Shown: one piece after another, positions 1-5,292 of the stretch | How positions within the stretch are numbered: the first letter of the stretch is position 1 | Layout: each line of letters opens with the position of its first letter | Assembly (NCBI GenBank): GCA_040509055.1 | Contig: JBEVLT010000139.1 | Coordinates: forward strand, 1-5,292 | Direction of reading: 5' to 3' | From: JAJKIP01 sp040509055 | GTDB lineage: Bacteria; Bacteroidota; Bacteroidia; Chitinophagales; Chitinophagaceae | DNA: 5,292 nucleotides | Translations under genes and position numbers: made by a program | The notes under the pieces: model-generated | The model's database searches: none | What the model was told of the DNA's origin: nothing | The model's input: the letters and a program-made list of their open reading frames with translations, nothing else

Positions 1-42
1 GATTGATGGGGATTCCACCAAACAACAGCATAAATCTTTCAT

Positions 43-528
43 ATGAAAAAGAAAAAACAAAAGAAAGCCAGCGCCTTTTTTGAAAAATTTGCGGCCAAAG
101 TAACCAAAGCTACCGGCAGCCCTGCTGCATTTATCATCGCCTTTCTTGTCATCATCGTATGGGCAGTATCCGGTCCCATCTTCGGATTTTCAGACACCTG
201 GCAGCTGGTGATCAATACCGGCACCACCATCATCACTTTCCTGATGGTATTCGTGATCCAGCAATCCCAGAACAAAGATACCATGGCCCTGCAGCTGAAG
301 CTGAATGAGCTGATCGCCAGCACGGCCACCGCCAGCAACCGCCTGATCGATGTGGAAGACCTGACCGCTGAAGAACTGGAAACCCTGAAAAAATTTTATG
401 TAAAGCTGGCTGTCCTGGCCAAGAAAGAAGCCAACCTGCATGCCACCCATTCCATCGATGAAGCCGCAGAGATCCATGAAGAGAAGATAAAACACGGAGC
501 GTCGGCCAAAAGGTTAAAAAAACAGTAA
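43..528 (+). CDS. Low-affinity iron permease family small membrane protein
   Basis: The 161-residue product has a very basic N-terminus (MKKKKQKK), then two hydrophobic segments at about residues 28-46 and 54-72. These are joined by a short SGPIFGFSDTW loop and followed by a hydrophilic, partly helical tail. The loop, the NTGTTIITFLMVFVIQQSQN stretch (59-78) and the following KLNELI segment match the family named low affinity iron permease (Pfam PF04120, after yeast Fet4). Bacterial members are short like this one and cover only part of Fet4. Iron transport is carried over from the family name; with two helices the protein would have to work as an oligomer, and its substrate is not established. 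The ATG at 43 is the only sensible start, and the basic end suits an inner-membrane protein with a cytoplasmic N-terminus. The gene is complete; only 42 bases upstream are visible, with no clear promoter. Family call is firm, function is not. Confidence 0.85.
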   Translation: MKKKKQKKASAFFEKFAAKVTKATGSPAAFIIAFLVIIVWAVSGPIFGFSDTWQLVINTGTTIITFLMVFVIQQSQNKDTMALQLKLNELIASTATASNRLIDVEDLTAEELETLKKFYVKLAVLAKKEANLHATHSIDEAAEIHEEKIKHGASAKRLKKQ

Positions 529-575
529 ATCTTGCTGCTTAGTCCCGTGGCTGCTGTTTGCCGGGGCGCATGGAG

Positions 576-583
576 TACTTTTG
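576..583 (+). promoter_or_regulatory. Bacteroidota-type -7 promoter element (TACTTTTG)
   Basis: TACTTTTG is an exact match to the TAnnTTTG -7 consensus used by the primary sigma factor of Bacteroidota. A TTTG at 557-560 could be the -33 element, but the 15-base spacing is shorter than the usual 17-23 or so. Transcription would begin near 588-592, leaving a leader of roughly 15 bases before the ATG at 606. Reading every TTTG on the + strand by eye, I find only one other exact match in the window (4918-4925), also between genes. About one match per 4 kb per strand is expected by chance, so position is the main support. Confidence 0.5.
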
Positions 584-605
584 GCCTTCAACCGCCATTT
601 TATTC

Positions 606-3011
606 ATGAAAAGATTGTTGACCCCGCTCGTAGCCGGGCTGTTATTCTGTTTACTGTGCCCTGCCCTGCTGTATGCGCAGGAAACACCGGTGACCATCAA
701 AGTGATCAGCAAGGACAACCGGCCGGTGGCTGCGGCTTCGGTAACGGTAACAGACCGGATGGACAGCCTGAAGCAGTTTACCCGGGCAGCCGACAGTACC
801 GGCAAGGCCGTGTTCCGGCTGGTTAACGGCCGCCAGTATACCGTGCAGGCCTCTGCTGTCGATTACCTCCCTGTAGAAAAAGGCATTACCGTATCCGGTA
901 CCGCCGTCTTTACCCTCGTTACGGAAGCGCAATCGAAAACACTGGGCGGCGTGGTGGTCACCTCCCGCAAACCGCTGATGCGGCAGGAAGACGACAAGAC
1001 CATCGTAGACCCCGAACCGCTCGCTGCCACCAGCACCAGCGGGTACGAAGTGATCGAAAAAACACCGGGGCTCTTCGTGGACCAGGACGGTAATATCTAT
1101 ATCAGCAGCCTGAGCCCGGCCACCGTGCACATCAACGGCCGGGAGATGAAGATGAGCGCTGCAGATATCGCCACCATGCTCAAAAGCCTGCCGCCAAATT
1201 CAATCGAACGGATCGAGATCGTACGGTCGCCATCGGCCAAATACGATGCGTCCGGCAGCGGTGGCATCGTAAATGTGGTACTGAAAAAAGGCGTCAAACC
1301 GGGTATGACCGGCAGCATCAACGCCGGCTGGCAGCAGGGCGTATACGGCAACAAGTTCGCCGGCTTCAACCTCAGCAATAACAATGGCAACCGCAGTTCT
1401 TACCTGAACCTCAATTACGGCAACCGCAACACTTTCGAGCAGATCAAAACATACAGGACCTTTGCCCCCGATTCACTGCTCAGCCAGGATGCCACTACCC
1501 GCTATCCTTCCGACGCCTGGTATGCAGGATTTGGATACAGCTTCCAGCCTTCCAAAAAATGGGAGCTCAGCTACGACGGCCGCACCAGCCTGAATAGTTT
1601 CATCAACCGGAGCAACAACAGCAATACCATCAGCAAGATCAGCACCGGGAACCTTATTTCCGACAACCTCAACAGGGTAAGCTACGACGGCTCTTCCTTT
1701 ATGATCAACAACGGGATCAATACAAAATACAAGCTTGACTCCCTTGGATCGGAATGGACCAACGACATCTCTTATGTGTATGCCCGCAACCAGAACGACC
1801 AGGTCTTCACCACCTTTTTCAATACGCCTTTTACGGGCACCACCGGTGGCGACGGCAGCAGCCTGAACAAACGGAATTTCGTGTCGGCCCAGTCCGACCT
1901 GCGCTGGAAGCTGAAAAACAATATTACCCTCGAAACCGGTGCAAAGACCACCTGGCTACGCTTCAACAGTGTGACGGACTATTACAAAGAATCCGGGGGT
2001 ACCCGTATCAAAGACAATAGCCGCACCAACACCTTCCGGTACAACGAGAACATCAATTCCGCTTACCTGCAGGCATCGAAAACTATTCGCGACATCGTGA
2101 TCAAGGCTGGGGCCCGGATGGAAAATACCAATATGAAAGGCCGGCAGGTGGTGCCGGGCGATACCTCGTTCACCATCCACCGCACCGACTTTTTTCCCTA
2201 TATATACCTGAGCAAAAAGATCATGGCCATTGCCGGCTTCGACCTGCGGGCCTACCTGATCTACCGCCGCACCATCAACAGGCCGGTGTATGAACAGCTG
2301 AACCCCTTTGCCCGGTACGTGGACCAATACCTGACCGAAGTGGGCAACCCGGCCCTGCGCCCGCAGTTTACACAGAACTACGAGGCCAATATCAGCGTGG
2401 ACGAGCGGCCGCTGCTGGCCGTGGGGGTAAACGATACCAAAGATATCTTTACCAACGTGGTGTACCAGGCCGATACCAGCCGCAGCATGGCCTACCGCAC
2501 CTACGACAACCTGGGCAGCAACCGGGAGTGGTATTTCCGCGGGCTGGGCGCCATACCGCCGGGCAAAAAATACTTTTTCGTGGTAGGCGCGCAGTACAAT
2601 TACAATATTTACGACGGGTGGTATGAAGGCAAGCCACTGGCTTTTCGCAAGGGCACCTGGACCTTTTTCACCTTCCACTCCCTGAAGCTGGGCAGCCTGT
2701 CACAGGCTACGCTGAACGGGTTTATCCGGCTCAAAGGACAACAGCAGTTCTACGAACTCAGCTCTTTTGGCGCGCTGAATGCCAGCATCAACCGCCAGTT
2801 CCTGCAGCAAAAACTGATCGTGACGCTGAGCGCGAACGACATCTTTGCCACCAACCGCAACGACTTCCGCATCAGCCAGGGCACGGTAGACGCCTCCGGG
2901 TTTCGCCGGGCGGACACGCGCCGGTTTGGCATCAATGTGCGCTACAATTTCGGTATCCGCAAACGGGAAGAGCGGCAGGAAGGGTTTGACATGAATGTGC
3001 CGGGATCGTAG
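606..3011 (+). CDS. TonB-dependent receptor-like outer-membrane beta-barrel protein
   Basis: From the ATG at 606 the product has 801 residues. Residues 1-24 form a signal peptide (basic MKR, a Leu/Ala core, likely cut at LLYA|QETP). Residues about 27-107 look like a carboxypeptidase-regulatory-like beta-sandwich. A TonB-box-like VVVTS lies at 116-120. A plug domain follows at about 125-230, with EVIEKTPGLFVDQDG (148-162), VHINGRE (174-180) and ERIEIVRSPSAKYDASGSGG (201-220). The rest, about 231-801, alternates aromatic and polar residues and fits the 'outer membrane protein beta-barrel family' (Pfam PF14905); the last strand is near RRFGINVRYNF and a short charged tail follows. Such proteins sit in the outer membrane; most have unknown cargo and some may not need TonB. 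No SusD-like partner is present. In-frame TTG (558) and ATG (570) starts lie before the -7 element at 576 and would bury the signal peptide, so 606 is preferred. Confidence 0.9.
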   Translation: MKRLLTPLVAGLLFCLLCPALLYAQETPVTIKVISKDNRPVAAASVTVTDRMDSLKQFTRAADSTGKAVFRLVNGRQYTVQASAVDYLPVEKGITVSGTAVFTLVTEAQSKTLGGVVVTSRKPLMRQEDDKTIVDPEPLAATSTSGYEVIEKTPGLFVDQDGNIYISSLSPATVHINGREMKMSAADIATMLKSLPPNSIERIEIVRSPSAKYDASGSGGIVNVVLKKGVKPGMTGSINAGWQQGVYGNKFAGFNLSNNNGNRSSYLNLNYGNRNTFEQIKTYRTFAPDSLLSQDATTRYPSDAWYAGFGYSFQPSKKWELSYDGRTSLNSFINRSNNSNTISKISTGNLISDNLNRVSYDGSSFMINNGINTKYKLDSLGSEWTNDISYVYARNQNDQVFTTFFNTPFTGTTGGDGSSLNKRNFVSAQSDLRWKLKNNITLETGAKTTWLRFNSVTDYYKESGGTRIKDNSRTNTFRYNENINSAYLQASKTIRDIVIKAGARMENTNMKGRQVVPGDTSFTIHRTDFFPYIYLSKKIMAIAGFDLRAYLIYRRTINRPVYEQLNPFARYVDQYLTEVGNPALRPQFTQNYEANISVDERPLLAVGVNDTKDIFTNVVYQADTSRSMAYRTYDNLGSNREWYFRGLGAIPPGKKYFFVVGAQYNYNIYDGWYEGKPLAFRKGTWTFFTFHSLKLGSLSQATLNGFIRLKGQQQFYELSSFGALNASINRQFLQQKLIVTLSANDIFATNRNDFRISQGTVDASGFRRADTRRFGINVRYNFGIRKREERQEGFDMNVPGS

Positions 3012-3141
3012 TATTATAACGACTGTATTCAAAACAAAGCAGACTGTTTTTGGCCGGTTTGGAAATATTCAATACCGGTAAGCAACACTCATATTCATTT
3101 TCTTCGATCAATGCAGTAAATTTCCTGCCGAATTGTTTGCT

Positions 3142-4551
3142 ATGAAAAAGATACCCTGCTTTACGCTTTTCTCTCTTCTTGTATACACGTCTGCTCTTGC
3201 TACGATCCGGCTGCCTGCCGTCATCAGCAGCAACATGGTGCTACAGCAGCGTTCCACCGCTGCGCTCTGGGGTTGGGGCGACCCGGGTGAAAAACTGTTC
3301 GTCACCGCTTCCTGGGGCACCGCTACCGATTCGCTTACCGTACCCAGCGATGGCCGCTGGAAGATCCAACTGCCCACGCCTGCCGCAGGCGGTCCCTACA
3401 CGATAATCCTGCAGGGATGGAACCGGATCGTGCTCGACAATATCCTGCTGGGCGAAGTGTGGCTCTGCTCCGGTCAGTCCAACATGGAATGGAGCAGCTA
3501 TAACAACAACCGGCAGATCATGGACGAGCTTCCCAAAAGCGCCAACAGCCAGATCCGGCTGTTTCATATTGCCCGCACCACGGCCGACTATCCGCAGGAT
3601 AACTGCGAAGGCCGGTGGGAAGTATGCGGACCGGAAACGCTGAAGGGGTTCAGCGCGGTGGGCTACTTTTTTGGCAAAAAACTACAGCGCGAACTGAATG
3701 TGCCCATCGGGCTGATCGAAGCGGCCTGGGGCGGCACGCCGGTGGAAAGCTGGACGCCGGCCCCCATCATCGCCAATGACCCTGTATTGCAAACCGCCGC
3801 GGCACAACTGCCTGCCACCGTCTGGGGGCCGCACCTGCCCGGCCTCCTCTACAATGCAATGATCGCTCCTGTCACTTCTTTCGCGATAGCAGGCGCCATC
3901 TGGTACCAGGGCGAGTCCAACACCGGCACGGCCGCCAGCTACCAGGCCACGTTCACCGCCATGATCGAAGGCTGGAGAAACAGCTTTGAGAAGAACTTTC
4001 CGTTCTATTATGTACAGATCGCACCGTATAATTATGGCAACCATAACCAGGGCGCCCTGCTGCAGGAGCAGCAAACCCGCACCCAGTCCCTGCCCGGCAC
4101 CGGCATGGTGGTGGTCACCGACCTGGTGGACAATGTGAACGATATTCACCCGCAAAACAAATACGATGTAGGCGAACGCCTGGCCGGGTGGGCGCTCGGC
4201 GATACCTACGGCCGGCCTGTTGCGGCCTATAAAAATCCTGCATTGAAAAGTGCAGCCCCGGAAAAAAATACGATCGTCCTCAGTTTTGACCATGCACCCA
4301 ACGGACTGGTAACAAGGGAAGGAAAACCCGCTACAGAATTTTATATCGCCGGCAGCGACCAGGTTTTCCTGCCTGCCGATACCAGGATCGAAGCCAACCG
4401 CATCATCGTATCGCATAAAAAAATAGCCAATCCTGTTGCGGTACGGTTTGGCTTCAGCAATACAGCCCGGCCCAACCTTTTCAGCAAAGAAGGATTGCCG
4501 GTAACACCGTTCCGCACGGACAAATGGGACACCGTTTTGACAACACCTTAA
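3142..4551 (+). CDS. Secreted sialate O-acetylesterase-like SGNH hydrolase
   Basis: The 469-residue product starts with a signal peptide (residues 1-20, likely cut at SALA|TIRLP) and is probably exported to the periplasm or beyond. The N-terminal beta domain has the family opening LPAVISSNMVLQQ (25-37) and WGWGDPGE (43-50). The catalytic domain carries GEVWLCSGQSNMEW (104-117) with the likely nucleophile Ser113, GGTPVESW (197-204), IWYQGESN (253-260) with a probable oxyanion Asn260, and NDIHP (333-337) supplying His336 and a nearby Asp. This is the SASA/SIAE pattern (PF03629), whose known members remove O-acetyl groups from sialic acids; bacterial relatives also deacetylate other sugars such as xylan, so the substrate here is open. 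All catalytic blocks are present and the length suits a compact member. The ATG at 3142 is chosen over an in-frame TTG at 3133 because it gives a clean MKK signal start. No sialidase or sialic-acid transporter is nearby. Confidence 0.9.
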   Translation: MKKIPCFTLFSLLVYTSALATIRLPAVISSNMVLQQRSTAALWGWGDPGEKLFVTASWGTATDSLTVPSDGRWKIQLPTPAAGGPYTIILQGWNRIVLDNILLGEVWLCSGQSNMEWSSYNNNRQIMDELPKSANSQIRLFHIARTTADYPQDNCEGRWEVCGPETLKGFSAVGYFFGKKLQRELNVPIGLIEAAWGGTPVESWTPAPIIANDPVLQTAAAQLPATVWGPHLPGLLYNAMIAPVTSFAIAGAIWYQGESNTGTAASYQATFTAMIEGWRNSFEKNFPFYYVQIAPYNYGNHNQGALLQEQQTRTQSLPGTGMVVVTDLVDNVNDIHPQNKYDVGERLAGWALGDTYGRPVAAYKNPALKSAAPEKNTIVLSFDHAPNGLVTREGKPATEFYIAGSDQVFLPADTRIEANRIIVSHKKIANPVAVRFGFSNTARPNLFSKEGLPVTPFRTDKWDTVLTTP

Positions 4552-4562
4552 AACCAGACGCC

Positions 4563-4853
4563 ATGCAGCAATACATCGTATACGCCTGGGACGATACCGA
4601 TGATCAGGCCCTGCAACGCAGGATGGACAGCCGGCCCGCTCATTTTGCCAATGCGCGCAGCATGAAGGAAAACGGCAACTTCGTGTTTGGAGGCGCCATC
4701 CTGGACGAGCAGGGAAAAATGATCGGCTCCATGATGGTGGTACAATTCAACACCCCGGAAGAGCTGCAATTATGGATGCAAACAGAACCTTATATCACCG
4801 GGCAGGTATGGCAAAAAACCGATATTCGTCCCTTCCGCACTGCGGATGTGTAA
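4563..4853 (+). CDS. YciI family protein
   Basis: The 96-residue product fits the YciI family (PF03795), small dimeric proteins with a ferredoxin-like alpha+beta fold. Visible features are a first strand QYIVYAW (3-9), RPAHFANARSM (24-34) with His27 in the place of the family's conserved histidine, GGAILDEQGKMIGSMMVVQF (43-62) as the central hairpin, and TPEELQLWMQTEPY (64-77), where the usual D-P-Y is E-P-Y. The fold resembles muconolactone isomerase and some members are linked to chlorinated-aromatic breakdown, but most have no known reaction. The gene begins 11 bases after the esterase stop, so the two probably share a transcript, although no shared function is evident. An in-frame ATG at 4524 would add 13 residues and overlap the esterase by 28 bases; the family's usual start just before the first strand favours 4563. 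Confidence 0.85.
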   Translation: MQQYIVYAWDDTDDQALQRRMDSRPAHFANARSMKENGNFVFGGAILDEQGKMIGSMMVVQFNTPEELQLWMQTEPYITGQVWQKTDIRPFRTADV

Positions 4854-4917
4854 GAAAAGTTCATGCAGCTTTAACATACCGGAGTCAAACGGATTACTAT
4901 TTCTCGCGAAAATGGTA

Positions 4918-4925
4918 TATCTTTG
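4918..4925 (+). promoter_or_regulatory. Bacteroidota-type -7 promoter element (TATCTTTG) for the RRM gene
   Basis: TATCTTTG exactly matches TAnnTTTG and sits in an AT-rich intergenic region facing the RRM gene. No TTTG or TTG lies at the expected -33 distance; TTAC at 4894-4897 is the nearest weak stand-in, 20 bases upstream. The predicted transcript start is near 4930-4933, which gives the downstream gene an unusually long leader of about 120 bases. Confidence 0.6.
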
Positions 4926-4931
4926 CACCGT

Positions 4932-5054
4932 CAATTTGAGCAACACGTTATTTTGTAAGTGAACGATTTTTTCTGCTACGCATTTTCTGCTAATAGTTAG
5001 TCTTCTTTACGTGCGTTTTCTCAAAGTATTATTTAAACTCAATCTGTTTTTTTA
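4932..5054 (+). promoter_or_regulatory. Long U-rich 5' leader of the RRM RNA-binding protein gene
   Basis: This stretch separates the predicted transcript start from the RRM start codon. It is rich in T, with runs at 4967-4972, 4983-4986, 5016-5019 and seven Ts at 5047-5053 just before the ATG. It contains a tandem repeat (4969-4992) and short complementary segments: ACGCAT (4978-4983) with GTGCGT (5011-5016), CTAA/TTAG forming a small hairpin at 4990-5000, and a competing CACGT (4944-4948) with ACGTG (5009-5013). No Shine-Dalgarno sequence is visible. It matches no riboswitch that I recognise. The extent depends on the predicted promoter; a regulatory role is inferred from length and structure only. 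Confidence 0.45.
4969..4992 (+). repeat. 14-base tandem repeat with core TTTTCTGCTA in the RRM leader
   Basis: TTTTCTGCTA occurs at 4969-4978 and again at 4983-4992, a period of 14 bases. A partial third copy, TTTTCTCAAA, lies at 5016-5025. The two full copies match at all ten core bases while the four-base spacers differ (CGCA and ATAG). As RNA these would be U-rich single-stranded blocks, a plausible binding site for an RRM protein. Confidence 0.6.
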
Positions 5055-5292
5055 ATGAACATTTACGTTTCAAACTTAAGCTACGCCGTACAGGACGAGG
5101 ACTTAAGAGAATTTTTTGCAGAATACGGAGAAGTATCTTCTGCCAAAGTAATTATGGACAAATACACAAACCGCAGCAAAGGTTTCGGTTTTGTGGAAAT
5201 GCCGGATGATGCGGCTGCTGAAAAAGCAATCGCTGAACTGGATGGCGGCATGGTAGACGGTCGCGCGATCCGTGTAGCCGTAGCTAAGCCCA
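5055..5292 (+). CDS. RRM-domain RNA-binding protein, 3' end outside the window
   Basis: Seventy-nine complete codons are visible before the window ends; no stop is reached. They make up nearly one whole RNA recognition motif (PF00076). RNP2 is IYVSNL (residues 3-8), a perfect match to the consensus. RNP1 is KGFGFVEM (42-49), with the key aromatic Phe44 and Phe46 but Met in the last place, where Phe or Tyr is usual. The beta4 strand is AIRVAVAKP (71-79). Short single-RRM proteins are common in Bacteroidota and cyanobacteria and bind single-stranded RNA in the cytoplasm, acting as post-transcriptional regulators; in other species a Gly/Arg-rich tail follows, which cannot be seen here. The ATG at 5055 starts just before the first strand as expected. 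The gene has its own promoter candidate and a long leader, and the first part of the gene is richer in A/T than the genes upstream. Confidence 0.93.
   Translation, partial: MNIYVSNLSYAVQDEDLREFFAEYGEVSSAKVIMDKYTNRSKGFGFVEMPDDAAAEKAIAELDGGMVDGRAIRVAVAKP

Noticed and set aside
520..559. AAACAG/CTGTTT inverted repeat just after the iron permease-like gene
   Set aside because: Six pairs around a 28-base loop with no T tract; too weak for a terminator.
1956..2678. Long open frame on the minus strand (240 codons) inside the barrel protein gene
   Set aside because: It lies wholly opposite a gene with a recognisable family, has no recognisable domain, and long antisense frames are common opposite GC-rich coding sequence.
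3045..3052. Near -7 element TGTTTTTG upstream of the esterase
   Set aside because: One of the six fixed bases is wrong and no -33 element is seen at the right distance; not enough to call a promoter.
3031..3078. Two inverted repeats after the barrel gene: AAAACA/TGTTTT (3031-3036, 3045-3050) and CCGGT/ACCGG (3054-3058, 3074-3078)
   Set aside because: The first stem is nearly all A-T with an eight-base loop; the second is five pairs with an interrupted 15-base interior and no T run after it. Neither is convincing as a terminator.
3682..4416. Long open frame on the minus strand (244 codons) inside the esterase gene
   Set aside because: It is antisense to the conserved catalytic region of the esterase and its translation shows no family features; a shadow of codon bias.
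4524..4562. Longer start for the YciI protein overlapping the esterase end
   Set aside because: The extra 13 residues precede the usual family start, are polar and unlike the family, and the overlap with the esterase would be 28 bases.
5071..5078. TAnnTTTG match on the minus strand (CAAACTTA on the + strand) inside the start of the RRM gene
   Set aside because: It would drive antisense transcription into the RRM leader, but it lies within codons of the RNP2 region and one such match per about 4 kb per strand is expected by chance.
1..5292. CRISPR array, tRNA, rRNA, insertion sequence or phage genes
   Set aside because: I saw no regularly spaced repeats, cloverleaf-like segments, transposase or integrase motifs, or phage proteins in any frame.

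Overview
The window looks like chromosome from a Bacteroidota bacterium, most likely a member of the Chitinophagaceae such as Chitinophaga. This rests on the protein types (a carboxypeptidase-regulatory/plug/barrel outer-membrane protein, a secreted sialate O-acetylesterase-type SGNH enzyme, a short RRM RNA-binding protein), on the two exact TAnnTTTG -7 elements, and on the lack of clear Shine-Dalgarno sequences. The genus is inferred from overall style, not proven.

All five genes are on the + strand. From the left: a small two-helix membrane protein of the low-affinity iron permease family (43-528); a 77-base gap carrying a -7 element; a large TonB-receptor-like outer-membrane barrel protein (606-3011); a 130-base gap with only weak inverted repeats; a secreted sialate O-acetylesterase-like hydrolase (3142-4551); and, 11 bases later, a small YciI-family protein (4563-4853). 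A 201-base AT-rich gap follows, with a -7 element, a long U-rich leader and a 14-base tandem repeat. It leads into an RRM RNA-binding protein (from 5055) that is cut off by the window end.

The genes do not form an obvious single pathway. The barrel protein and the esterase would act at or beyond the outer membrane and could both serve glycan or nutrient uptake, but there is no SusC/SusD pair or glycoside hydrolase here, so a polysaccharide utilisation locus cannot be claimed. The esterase and YciI genes are close enough to share a transcript. The RRM gene has its own promoter candidate and looks independent.

I see no clear undescribed multi-gene system, and no tRNA, rRNA, insertion sequence, CRISPR array or phage gene. 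The part least explained by known genes is the RRM leader, with repeated UUUUCUGCUA blocks, competing short helices and a tiny reading frame ending on the start codon. It is a candidate for autoregulation or temperature control.
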